Origin: JBLMZH01 sp050258715 | GTDB lineage: Bacteria > Patescibacteriota > Doudnabacteria > UBA920 > O2-02-FULL-48-8 | Direction: 5' to 3' | DNA length: 17,577 nucleotides | Assembly (NCBI GenBank): GCA_050258715.1 | Contig: JBLMZH010000007.1 | Span: 1 to 17,577, forward strand | Part shown: in pieces, positions 4,956 to 12,073 of the stretch | Numbering within the stretch: the first letter of the stretch is position 1 | Layout of the letters: each line of letters begins with the position of its first letter | Position numbers and translations under genes: made by a program | Notes under the pieces: model-generated | Seen by the model: only the letters and a program-made list of their open reading frames with translations | Databases searched by the model: none | Told to the model about the DNA's origin: nothing

Positions 4956-6137
4956 ATGGAAGAAAACCCTACGGAAACAAAAATTGCGTTGCCGGCCGGC
5001 TTTTTGCTTGGGGCGGCGTCTTCGTCGCACCAGGTGGAAGGGGACAATTTTAACTCGGATTGGTGGATGTTCGAGCAGCAAGGCAAACTGCCGAAGTCGG
5101 GCAAGGCCGCGGACCATTACAACCGCTATGACGAGGATTTCAAGCTGGCCGCTGGTTTAGGCCTTAAGGCAATGCGCATTTCAATCGAGTGGAGCCGGAT
5201 CGAGCCGGTGGAAGGCCGCTGGGACAGCGTTGCGATCGAGCATTACCGGAAAGTCTTAAAATCAATGAAAGAGGCGGGCTTGGTGCGGATGGTCACGCTT
5301 TTTCATTTTACCCTGCCGCAATGGCTGTCTGAAAAAAGGGGATTTGAGACCGCGCACGGCATTGAAGCATTTGCGCGCTTCAGCTGGTTTGTCGCTCAAA
5401 ATCTCGGCGACGAGATCGATCTTTGGGTGACGATCAACGAGCCCGAGGTTTATTCCCAGATGGGATACCTAAGGGGAATTTGGCCGCCGTTTGAAAGAAA
5501 CGTCATTTCTTTTTTGGAAGTGTTCCACAATTTGATGAAAGCGCATCGCGCGTCCTTTGCCGCGATCAAGCAGGTTCGACCTCAAGCCCAGATCGGACTG
5601 GCCAAAAATAACGTTTACTACGAAGCATACCGCGGAAATAATATTTTTGACCGGGCCGTTGCGGGCGCGGCGAATTATTTCGGCAATCTTTATTTTTTGA
5701 ACCGCGTCAAAAAGCAGCTCGACTTCATCGGATTGAACTATTATTTTTACGAGCGCCTCAAGCTGGGATGGAAAATTTTCAAACGCATGACGAGCGAGGG
5801 CCCGAAATCCGACATGGGGTGGCGGACCTTTCCGGAAGGAATATTCCATTTGCTTGTCGGATTAAAGAAATACAAAGTGCCGCTTTACATCACCGAGAAC
5901 GGGATCGCCAATGCCCGCGACGACATGCGCAAGGATTTTATCAGGCAGCATTTGGAGTGGGTTTCCAAAGCCGTCGAATCAGGTGCGGATGTCAAAGGAT
6001 ATTTTTATTGGACGCTGACTGACACTTACGAATGGCAGGACGGGTTCAATCCGAAATTCGGGCTGATCGAAGTTGACCTGGAAACCCAGGCGCGGAAGAT
6101 CAGGCCGAGCGCCGAAGTGTTTAAGGAAATCGCATGA
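4956..6137 (+). CDS. Glycoside hydrolase family 1 (beta-glycosidase)
   Basis: This is a GH1 TIM-barrel enzyme of 393 residues, somewhat shorter than typical members (about 440-470). The start of the barrel has FLLGAASSSHQVEG (residues 16-29, the GH1 N-terminal signature). The acid/base is E162 in TINEPEV and the nucleophile E314 in YITENGIA. W352 in YWTLTDTYEW and the E/W pair near 359-360 are the aglycone/glycone pocket residues. It lacks a signal peptide, so it should act in the cytoplasm on an imported beta-glycoside. Substrate sugar is not predictable. The start at 4956 is preferred over an upstream ATG at 4911 because TATAAT falls between them and the family homology begins just after 4956. 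It overlaps the next gene by ATGA. Confidence 0.95.
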   Translation: MEENPTETKIALPAGFLLGAASSSHQVEGDNFNSDWWMFEQQGKLPKSGKAADHYNRYDEDFKLAAGLGLKAMRISIEWSRIEPVEGRWDSVAIEHYRKVLKSMKEAGLVRMVTLFHFTLPQWLSEKRGFETAHGIEAFARFSWFVAQNLGDEIDLWVTINEPEVYSQMGYLRGIWPPFERNVISFLEVFHNLMKAHRASFAAIKQVRPQAQIGLAKNNVYYEAYRGNNIFDRAVAGAANYFGNLYFLNRVKKQLDFIGLNYYFYERLKLGWKIFKRMTSEGPKSDMGWRTFPEGIFHLLVGLKKYKVPLYITENGIANARDDMRKDFIRQHLEWVSKAVESGADVKGYFYWTLTDTYEWQDGFNPKFGLIEVDLETQARKIRPSAEVFKEIA

Positions 6138-7030
6138 CCATTTGGATTCTTTTTGCAATATTCGCTTATCTGCTTCTGGCCATCACCGGCGTCTTTGATA
6201 AGTTTTTCTTAAGCCACGTCGAGTCGCATCCCGTGGTTTACGCTTTTTTCCTCGGCATCAGCGGGCCGCTGTCGTTTGTGCTCGCCCCGTTCGGACTGAA
6301 GATGATCTCGGCCAAAGACCTTTTAATCGCCCTGGTGGCAGGCTCCTGCTTTACGATCGCCCTTTATTTTTTGTATGACGCTACGCGAAAGACCTCGATC
6401 TCCAGAGTTTTGCCCATCAACGGGGGATTAACGCCGCTTTTTACCCTGATTTTGGCCTACTTTTTTTTGGGCGAGCGGCTAAGCATTGATCAGAATATCG
6501 GCTTTGTGTTTTTAGTCTTAGGCGCGGTCTTGATTTCGCTTCGCAAGGAAAGAGGCGGGTGGCAGGCCAAGGCCTTAAAATCAGCCATAATCAGCTCGTT
6601 TTTGTTCGCAGCGTCCTTTGTGCTCACCAAGCACATCTTTGACGTAAGCAACTTTGTTTCGGGAATGATCTGGACGCGCCTCGGATTTTTCTTTACGGCG
6701 CTGGCCTTGATCATCCCCAAGCGCAACCGCGAACTGATTTTTCATGCGCCGAAAAAAATCAAGCCCAAAAATATTTTCATCTATTACGGCTCGCGCGGCA
6801 TTGGGAACATCGGCGGATTTTTGCAGAACTACGCGATCTCGGTCGGCAGCGTCTCGATCGTCAATGCCATGCAGGGCGTTCAGTTCGTGTTCCTTTTGAT
6901 CATCACCACGCTTCTGTCGCTTAAGTATCCGCAGATCATCAAGGAGCGCATTAATTCGCAATCCCTTTCGCTTAAGATCGCGTCCATTATTTTGATCAGC
7001 ACCGGCCTTTATCTCGTTGCAATCAAATGA
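6134..7030 (+). CDS. EamA/DMT-superfamily transporter
   Basis: This 298-residue protein has about ten hydrophobic segments arranged as two five-helix EamA repeats (about residues 1-137 and 147-298). The first repeat ends with the characteristic LTPLFTLILAYFFLGERLSIDQNIGFVFLVLGAVLI. Drug/metabolite transporters export or import small solutes across the inner membrane; the substrate cannot be told from sequence. It is coupled by ATGA overlaps to the GH1 gene before it and the GH-A gene after it. Co-transcription suggests movement of a sugar or glycoside product, which is an inference. Confidence 0.88.
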   Translation: MTIWILFAIFAYLLLAITGVFDKFFLSHVESHPVVYAFFLGISGPLSFVLAPFGLKMISAKDLLIALVAGSCFTIALYFLYDATRKTSISRVLPINGGLTPLFTLILAYFFLGERLSIDQNIGFVFLVLGAVLISLRKERGGWQAKALKSAIISSFLFAASFVLTKHIFDVSNFVSGMIWTRLGFFFTALALIIPKRNRELIFHAPKKIKPKNIFIYYGSRGIGNIGGFLQNYAISVGSVSIVNAMQGVQFVFLLIITTLLSLKYPQIIKERINSQSLSLKIASIILISTGLYLVAIK

Positions 7031-8031
7031 AAAAATTTTTTTCAGGCCTGAAATATTTTTTGCTGGCATTGGCGGTGGTCATCGCCGCCGTCCTCGCATA
7101 TTTTTATTTTTCTTTTCATCCCACTAAAAACCCGGAATGGGGAATCAGCTTTTCCCGAAGCCATGCCGAGTATCTGGGGTATGACTGGAAGGTCATGTAC
7201 CTTGATATTTTAAACGATCTGAAGCCGAAGAAGCTCAGGCTGATGGCGTACTGGCGGACCATGGAAACCGAAAAAGATCTTTGGTATTTCCAGGACGTGG
7301 ATGAAATGCTCGTTGAAGCGGACAAGAGGAATATTGACGTGACTTTGGCAGTTGGCAAGAAACTGCCGCGCTGGCCCGAATGCCATCAGCCGGCCTGGGT
7401 AAATTCTTTAAGCCCGGAAGAGCAGAAAGCCCGGCAGCTGCACATGGTCGAAATGGCCGTCAGCCATTTTAAGCAGTTCAATTCCATCAAGGCCTGGCAG
7501 ATCGAAAACGAAGCCTTGTTCAATTTCGGACCGGAGTGCCCCGTCATCGATAAAGAGACGTTCAGGCAGGAAATCGAAATCGTGCGGCGGCTTGATTCGC
7601 GCCCCATCATTTTAACCGACAGCGGGGAACTTGGCCGCTGGGTCCCGACAGCAAGATTTGGCCCGGACATATTCGGCTCGACCATGTACCGCGTCATTTA
7701 CCATAAGAAGATCGGATACTTCCGCTACCCGCTGCCGCCGGCGTTTTTCCGAATCAAAGCCGGGATCGCAAAATTCTATACCGGAGTTGACCGTTTTACC
7801 GGAGTGGAGCTGCAGGCTGAGCCGTGGTTTAACACTGACGTTCAGCTGACCGACATTGAGACGCAAAGAGGTTTGATGAACCCGGTCATTTTCAAGCAAA
7901 ACGTTGACTATGCCCGGCGAGTTGGATTAGAGGACAACTATTTTTGGGGTGTGGAATGGTGGTATTGGATGGCCCACAACCAGAATGATTGGGGCATGTG
8001 GGACGCGGCAAGGCAGGTTTTAAGCCAGTAA
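7027..8031 (+). CDS. Membrane-anchored GH-A clan-like glycosidase
   Basis: The 334-residue protein has an N-terminal signal anchor (residues 5-30, flanked by lysines) and then an extracytoplasmic domain resembling a TIM-barrel glycosidase. E162 in WQIENEALF lies after Asn (N161), the arrangement of the acid/base in clan GH-A. E265 in LQAEPWF is a plausible nucleophile, and FWGVEWWYW (307-314) a late barrel strand. The family (GH5-, GH42- or GH39-like) is not clear, and the domain is short. It is the last gene of the GH1/EamA operon, so it may cleave an external glycan whose products are handled by the other two. The function is inferred from the motif and context. Confidence 0.7.
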   Translation: MKKFFSGLKYFLLALAVVIAAVLAYFYFSFHPTKNPEWGISFSRSHAEYLGYDWKVMYLDILNDLKPKKLRLMAYWRTMETEKDLWYFQDVDEMLVEADKRNIDVTLAVGKKLPRWPECHQPAWVNSLSPEEQKARQLHMVEMAVSHFKQFNSIKAWQIENEALFNFGPECPVIDKETFRQEIEIVRRLDSRPIILTDSGELGRWVPTARFGPDIFGSTMYRVIYHKKIGYFRYPLPPAFFRIKAGIAKFYTGVDRFTGVELQAEPWFNTDVQLTDIETQRGLMNPVIFKQNVDYARRVGLEDNYFWGVEWWYWMAHNQNDWGMWDAARQVLSQ

Positions 8032-8090
8032 AGAGGTTTTAAGGGTTTTCAACAGGGGATAAGTGGAAAATGTTTCTGATTTTCGCCCTT

Positions 8091-8160
8091 TTGACCAGTT
8101 TTTTCTGGTCTATAGTTGTAGATAATCCCAATCAAAAGGCTGGTATTGACCAAACTACAA
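8091..8160 (+). promoter_or_regulatory. Inverted-repeat cluster upstream of the CdaR-like gene
   Basis: GACCAG (8093-8098) and CTGGTC (8105-8110) form a perfect inverted repeat around six T's. GTTGTAG (8115-8121) and CTACAAC (8155-8161) form a second. CTGGT and TTGACCA recur at 8140-8152. This could be an operator for the downstream regulator, or an RNA structure. No direct evidence of binding. Confidence 0.4.
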
Positions 8161-8181
8161 CCTAAAATATTTGAAGATTTT

Positions 8182-8213
8182 TAGCTATTTTATACAAAAA
8201 ATAGCTATTTTTT
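8182..8213 (+). terminator. AT-rich hairpin with T-run, likely end of the glycosidase operon
   Basis: TAGCTATTTT (8182-8191) pairs with AAAATAGCTA (8198-8207) and is followed by six T's. The stem is AT-rich, so termination may be weak and subject to control. Confidence 0.6.
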
Positions 8214-8294
8214 GGGTTCCAGGCATTGTAATTCCAAGGAATAATTGTATATTTATACTAGAAAGATAATTAATAATAATAAAAAGGCACAAAA

Positions 8295-9527
8295 ATGGAA
8301 CTTAACGAAATCATTGCGGAAAATCTGGTCAACCGATTATCCGCCCTTCTTAACAAAAAAATTACGGTAGCAAACGCCTTGGGAGACATCCTGGCGTCAA
8401 CCGAGCTTTCGGAAACGGGTAAAAATTACGAACAGCTCAAGCAGGCAGTAGACACGCAAAAGGAAATGGAAACCGCTGGCCCGCCAAGCAAAACTACGCT
8501 TCCCGCCGGCTTGATCATGCCAGTGGTCTACAGCGGCGAACAAGTAGGCAGTGTTTTTATCGAGGACAAACCCGAGGAATACAATCATTACCGGAAACTT
8601 TTAAGCACGCTGATCGGTTTGTTCATGCATCAAAATTTGGTCACCGACAGTTTTCCTTACAAAGACAAGATCAAGGATAATTTCGTATACGGACTTTTGC
8701 ACCGGAGATTGTCGCTTGAGGACAATAAGGTCAGGGAAGAGGCTGATCTGTTTGAAATCAACCTTAATCGCGACAAGGTCGTGATCATCGTCCAAGTCGA
8801 CGGTTTCTGGGAACATTTGTTCGGAAGCCGCCTGTCCGCGTCCGAGGATGAGAAACAAACCGCTCTGAGCGGATACAAGAAAAAATTATTCCAGGCGCTA
8901 AGCCAATTCTTTGGCCGTTTGTCGGGTTGCAGCGTCTCATACTTCGGCTCGGACACTTTCGTAATTCTGGTCGACGAGCTCTACAGCATAGACGGCAAGG
9001 AAATGGTCGACACTATCCGAAGCAAGACCGAAGAGTTTTGCAAGACGATCAGCGAAAAATTCGAACCGGGCAGCTACAACAAATTGCTGCTGGCCGTGGG
9101 AAGCTTTTACAAAGGCAAGGAAGGCGTCATTCTTTCTTACGAAGAAGCGAAAAGAGCCCTTAATCTCGGAATCAGCATGGGCGAGCAGCGCCAGATGTAC
9201 CACATCGACGATTTGGGAATGATCGCAACGCTGGCCGGCGGGAACAAAAAATGGCAGGATAATTTCGTCAAACGGCTGCTGATGAAATTGCTGGCCGAAG
9301 ACTATCTTATGGAAACTTTGGAGGCTTTCTTTGACAAGAACATGAGTTTGACTCAGACTTCAAAGGAGCTGAAGATCCACCGTAACACTTTGCTTTATCG
9401 GCTCGATAAAATAAAGAAGGTCACCGGCCTTGATCCGCGAAAGTTCAACGATGCCATGGAACTCAAGGTCGCATTGATCCTTAATAAGGTCCTGTATTTG
9501 GAAAAGAACGTCGCTAAGCCGATTTAA
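8295..9527 (+). CDS. CdaR/PucR-family transcriptional regulator
   Basis: The 410-residue protein follows the CdaR layout. Residues 1-125 form the sugar-diacid-recognition-like sensor (IIAENLVNRLSALLNKKITVANALGDILAST). Residues 160-300 are a degenerate GGDEF-like domain with the family mark YEEAKRALNLG (282-292). Residues 345-395 are the PucR C-terminal helix-turn-helix (SLTQTSKELKIHRNTLLYRLDKI). CdaR proteins usually activate genes for sugar-acid use. Here it follows the GH1/EamA/GH-A operon, which suggests it controls carbohydrate uptake or itself; this is inferred. The ATG at 8295 has a weak SD (AAAGG, 7 nt away). A possible -10 box, TATACT, lies at 8254-8259. Confidence 0.9.
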   Translation: MELNEIIAENLVNRLSALLNKKITVANALGDILASTELSETGKNYEQLKQAVDTQKEMETAGPPSKTTLPAGLIMPVVYSGEQVGSVFIEDKPEEYNHYRKLLSTLIGLFMHQNLVTDSFPYKDKIKDNFVYGLLHRRLSLEDNKVREEADLFEINLNRDKVVIIVQVDGFWEHLFGSRLSASEDEKQTALSGYKKKLFQALSQFFGRLSGCSVSYFGSDTFVILVDELYSIDGKEMVDTIRSKTEEFCKTISEKFEPGSYNKLLLAVGSFYKGKEGVILSYEEAKRALNLGISMGEQRQMYHIDDLGMIATLAGGNKKWQDNFVKRLLMKLLAEDYLMETLEAFFDKNMSLTQTSKELKIHRNTLLYRLDKIKKVTGLDPRKFNDAMELKVALILNKVLYLEKNVAKPI

Positions 9528-9543
9528 TAAGGTTTAGCATAAT

Positions 9544-9568
9544 ATCCAAGCCCAAAATCCGCTTGGAT
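9544..9568. repeat. 8-bp inverted repeat after the regulator gene
   Basis: ATCCAAGC (9544-9551) and GCTTGGAT (9561-9568) form a perfect hairpin with a nine-base loop, and a further GCTTGG lies at 9574-9579. No T-run follows, so this is not a standard terminator. It may be an operator or RNA structure. No gene is seen in 9528-9640. Confidence 0.5.
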
Positions 9569-9612
9569 CAAATGCTTGGTCGTTCTCCCAATGGACCGAA
9601 TATGCAATTATT

Positions 9613-9643
9613 CATATCTTGTTGTTAATTAACGCAAGATATG
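9613..9643. promoter_or_regulatory. Nested palindrome overlapping a start codon
   Basis: CATATCTTG (9613-9621) and CAAGATATG (9635-9643) are exact inverse copies, and between them lies the perfect palindrome GTTAATTAAC (9624-9633). The ATG of the next ORF is the last triplet of the right arm. The site could be a dimer operator, or an RNA hairpin that hides the start codon. Confidence 0.55.
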
Positions 9644-9814
9644 AAGAACCCCTTGCCAAAAAAGCGGCAACCAACCGCGCTTAAGGACAAGTTCCAGCGC
9701 AAAGGCGATATTCGCAAAGGATATTTCGCTTTCTGGACAGGGGCAAAAAACGGGATCCCCAGGCTTTTAAATGACCTGAAGAGTTTTCCGTTCTTAAAAT
9801 TAAAATTCAAATAA
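9641..9814 (+). CDS. Small, very basic ORF (57 aa), unidentified
   Basis: This predicted 57-residue protein has 12 Lys, 4 Arg and only 3 Asp, with no Glu, giving a net charge near +13. The middle part (about 26-47, RKGYFAFWTGAKNGIPRLLNDL) is amphipathic. No family recognised; a nucleic-acid-binding or ribosome-associated role would fit the charge but is speculation. Codon usage resembles the neighbours, and the next ORF starts one base after its stop. No SD; the ATG lies in a palindrome. A terminator at 10001-10028 ends the pair. Confidence 0.5.
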   Translation: MKNPLPKKRQPTALKDKFQRKGDIRKGYFAFWTGAKNGIPRLLNDLKSFPFLKLKFK

Positions 9815-9815
9815 C

Positions 9816-9989
9816 ATGAATTTACTCATTTTTCACGAAATCGAATATAAGGCTTCTCTGGTAAAAAGCAAGAAAATGCTCAAGGAATTCGAGACCTGGC
9901 TTTCTGAAACAGTTTCCTCCTACCGCGATGCGGCAATCGAGCACTATGCCAGGATCCAGCTGTTCCGCGTCAGAGAACAATTCGCTTAA
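9816..9989 (+). CDS. Small helical ORF (57 aa), unidentified
   Basis: This 57-residue predicted protein is mostly amphipathic helix with mixed charge (KASLVKSKKMLKEFETWLSETVSSYRDAAIEHYARIQLF). No membrane segment and no known family. It starts one base after the stop of the basic ORF before it, suggesting co-translation of a basic and a more acidic partner. There is no SD. Real-gene status rests on the linkage, codon style and the terminator 12 bases downstream. Confidence 0.5.
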   Translation: MNLLIFHEIEYKASLVKSKKMLKEFETWLSETVSSYRDAAIEHYARIQLFRVREQFA

Positions 9990-10000
9990 ATCTATGATTA

Positions 10001-10028
10001 AAATCCCGCCTGATTAGGCGGGATTTTT
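10001..10028. terminator. Bidirectional terminator between the small ORFs and scpB
   Basis: AAATCCCGCC (10001-10010) pairs with GGCGGGATTT (10017-10026), loop TGATTA, with T's on the plus side and a shorter T-rich tail on the minus side. It serves the plus-strand small ORFs and the convergent scpB, whose stop codon begins at the next base (10029). Confidence 0.85.
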
Positions 10029-10628
10029 CTATTCCTGAGAATTTTCTTCCGGCTGTTCCGGGCCTTTGTTGTCCGGCGAAATTCCGGGCTGGGTCAGTTC
10101 GCTGTTAGGCAGGCTGATGTTTTTGGTCAGCTCCTCGAAGTCGGGCAGTTCATTGATGTTCTTTATCCCCAGATGCTGCAAAAGCTCAATGGTCGGCTTA
10201 TAAAGGGTCAGGCGCTTGTCTTCGGTCGAACCGGCTTTTTCGATCAGCCCCCGGATCAGCAGGTGCCTTAAGGTGTATTGCGAATTTACGCCGCGGATAT
10301 TTTCGATCTCGGCTTTGGAGATCGGCGCGCGGTAAACGATGATGGCCAAAGTTTCCATGGCCGCATCCGTCAGTTTTTCCCGAAGTTCCAAAGAAAGGAA
10401 TTTTTTCACCTGCGGGCTGTTGTCCGGATTTGAGGACAGTTCGGCTCTGCCGTTTAGGTAAAGGACATTGATCCCCGAATCTTCCTGCTTGGTCGCCAAT
10501 TTGATCAGGGCTTCTTCCACGGCCTTTTCTTCCATCTCGAAAGTTTCGGCCAGCTCCCGGATGGAAACCGGTTTTGAGGAAGCGAAAAGGATGGACAGGA
10601 TTTGAGATTCGAGTTTTTCTTGGTTCAT
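10029..10628 (-). CDS. scpB: Segregation and condensation protein B
   Basis: ScpB (199 residues) is the winged-helix dimer that binds ScpA in the SMC-ScpAB complex, which condenses and segregates chromosomes. The N-terminal winged helix (about 1-80; LESQILSILFASSKPVSIRELAETF) and the second (about 90-155; ETLAIIVYRAPISKAEIENIRGVN, then LRHLLIRGLIEKAG) are the family hallmarks. The last 40 residues are a polar, Pro/Glu-rich tail. Its ATG overlaps the scpA stop (ATGA at 10628-10625), implying coupled translation. It ends two bases short of a bidirectional terminator, so it is the last gene of the unit. Confidence 0.95.
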   Translation of the reverse strand: MNQEKLESQILSILFASSKPVSIRELAETFEMEEKAVEEALIKLATKQEDSGINVLYLNGRAELSSNPDNSPQVKKFLSLELREKLTDAAMETLAIIVYRAPISKAEIENIRGVNSQYTLRHLLIRGLIEKAGSTEDKRLTLYKPTIELLQHLGIKNINELPDFEELTKNISLPNSELTQPGISPDNKGPEQPEENSQE

Positions 10629-11323
10629 TGGATTTTCTTTATGGTTATGTCGGAAAAGATCTTGTCTTGTTCGACGGAAAGGATGCGCTGCTTGATGAGT
10701 TCAAGCAAAGCGAGAAAAGTGACGATGACCTCGGTTTTGTTCTTAGCTTCCCTGATGAGGCTGGAAAGGGACGTTTCAACTTTTTCCGAAATGAGCTTTT
10801 GGATGTGGTCGATCTTGTCAGTGATGGAAACGACCTCGGCCATGACCTGCTGCGGGAGCCTGACGATCTCTTTAAGTTCCACCGCCACTTTTTGCAGGCA
10901 GCCGGCCAGCGCGGCAGCGGTCAGGTCAGGATCGGGAACGAACGTGATCCGGCTTTCAAAGTCAACTTCATGGCCCCAGCTTTGCCTGCGCCTGGAATCG
11001 AGCCGGCGCAGATATCTGGCGGCTTCCTTGAACTTTTTGTATGTTAAAAGCTGCTGGGTCAGGTCAAAGGCCGATTCTTCCTCCTCGATGCCGAGTTCAA
11101 GGTTGGGCAGCAGGGCTTTGGATTTGATCAAAAGGAGCTTGGCGGCAATGACTAAAAAATCGGCCAGGCCCAAAGGATTTTTTTGCTGGAGGCTTTTGAC
11201 GTGGTCTAAGAATTGTTCCGTGACCTTTGCGAGCGAGACCGTGGTGATGTCGAGCTGCTGTTCCTCGATCAGGCTGAGCAAAAGGTCTAAGGGGCCTTCG
11301 AACTGGTCGATTTTGACTTTCAT
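10625..11323 (-). CDS. scpA: Segregation and condensation protein A (kleisin)
   Basis: ScpA (232 residues) is the bacterial kleisin that links the SMC head domains and recruits ScpB. The N-terminal FEGPLDLLLSLIEEQQLDITTVSLAKVTEQFL (8-39) is the family signature. A hydrophobic helix around residues 51-70 (LGLADFLVIAAKLLLIKSKALLP) follows. The C-terminal winged helix (about 180-230; TEVIVTFLALLELIKQRILSVEQDKIFSDI) binds the SMC head. Length is typical. The gene is preceded by an 80-base leader of GTAAGG/CCTTAC repeats with no SD. Translation of scpB is coupled by an ATGA overlap. Confidence 0.95.
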   Translation of the reverse strand: MKVKIDQFEGPLDLLLSLIEEQQLDITTVSLAKVTEQFLDHVKSLQQKNPLGLADFLVIAAKLLLIKSKALLPNLELGIEEEESAFDLTQQLLTYKKFKEAARYLRRLDSRRRQSWGHEVDFESRITFVPDPDLTAAALAGCLQKVAVELKEIVRLPQQVMAEVVSITDKIDHIQKLISEKVETSLSSLIREAKNKTEVIVTFLALLELIKQRILSVEQDKIFSDITIKKIQ

Positions 11324-11338
11324 TAGGGGAAGAAGGAA

Positions 11339-11395
11339 TGGTAAGGGATAGTAAGGCGGTAAGGAAGTGGTAAGGGATAGTAAGGAGTTGTAAGG
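11339..11395. repeat. Tandem GTAAGG repeats in the scpA leader
   Basis: Six GTAAGG copies (starting at 11341, 11351, 11359, 11370, 11380, 11390) fall at 8-11 bp intervals, about one helical turn. A larger 29-bp period repeats TGGTAAGGGATAGTAAGG at 11339-11356 and 11368-11385. On the transcribed minus strand the run reads CCTTAC and is almost free of G. Confidence 0.85.
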
Positions 11396-11403
11396 TCTGG
11401 GTT

Positions 11404-11868
11404 TTATTTTTTAATGGAAAAATTGCCGAGGACTGGGTTTTCGAGTTTGATGTAGTCCTTGACCGAAAGCACGAGCGATTCCGTGTAAGAACCGGCCGGC
11501 AAATTTAGTTTCTTGTTCTTGGTCAGCTTTTTATCAAAGAAGACAGGGATTTTGTAGAGACTCCCGAAAGGCGCGACCAAGCCGACCTTGGTTTTGAGTT
11601 TCGTGGTGATGTCTTTTTCCTTGGCCATGGTCAGCTTCTTATCGCTTGAGAGCTTGGCCAGCGCTTTGAAGTCGCAGTTGTTGCCCGCGGGCAGCACGGC
11701 CAGATAAAGGTCGCTGCCTTTAAGCAGCACGGCCTTGGCGACCTCGCTCATTTTCATGTGCTGGGTTTCGGCCGAATCATAGGCCGTGAACACTTTGCGG
11801 TGCTCAATAACCTGGTATTTGACTTTATTGTCCTTCAGAAGTTTTTCAAGGGGTTTGGGGATCGCCAT
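11404..11868 (-). CDS. YbaK/ProX-family aminoacyl-tRNA deacylase
   Basis: The 154-residue protein is a single YbaK/ProX domain, which hydrolyses wrongly charged tRNA (Cys- or Ala-tRNAPro in studied members). Family features are VFTAYDSAETQHM (26-38), the conserved Lys in SEVAKAVLLKG (K45), the middle strand LYLAVLPAG (54-62) and VGLVAPFG (95-102). It has no synthetase domain, so it is a stand-alone trans-editing factor. Which tRNA it serves is not visible. It overlaps the previous small membrane-protein gene by 23 bases, in an operon headed by aspS. Confidence 0.88.
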   Translation of the reverse strand: MAIPKPLEKLLKDNKVKYQVIEHRKVFTAYDSAETQHMKMSEVAKAVLLKGSDLYLAVLPAGNNCDFKALAKLSSDKKLTMAKEKDITTKLKTKVGLVAPFGSLYKIPVFFDKKLTKNKKLNLPAGSYTESLVLSVKDYIKLENPVLGNFSIKK

Positions 11869-12073
11869 AGGTTTTTTTGTTTTCCTCCGCCGGTTTTTGC
11901 GGTCGGACGATTATTTGATAGATGAGGTTAAGGATCAGGACCAAAAACGTGATGACGTTCAGGCTGTTGATCTGTTTTTCGCGGAAGATGGTGAAGCCGA
12001 AGAACACCAGCACGATCACGGTGGCGGTAATGAATACGACCCGCAGGTTTTTGAGAAGGTTATACTTTTTCAT
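11846..12073 (-). CDS. Small membrane protein with two transmembrane helices
   Basis: This 75-residue protein has two clear hydrophobic helices (about 10-28 and 36-56) joined by the short charged loop FREKQINSLN. A polar tail (KPAEENKKTYGDPQTP) follows, probably facing the cytoplasm with the N-terminus. No family recognised. It overlaps aspS by 14 bases at its start and ybaK by 23 at its end, which supports a real translated gene in the operon. Confidence 0.7.
   Translation of the reverse strand: MKKYNLLKNLRVVFITATVIVLVFFGFTIFREKQINSLNVITFLVLILNLIYQIIVRPQKPAEENKKTYGDPQTP

Noticed and set aside
10602..11351. Plus-strand frame of 249 codons opposite scpA
   Set aside because: It is antisense to scpA, with low-complexity Ser-rich translation and no start signals.
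11339..11395. CRISPR-like or tRNA-like structure in the scpA leader
   Set aside because: The units are 6-10 bp tandem repeats, too short for CRISPR, and no cloverleaf is formed.
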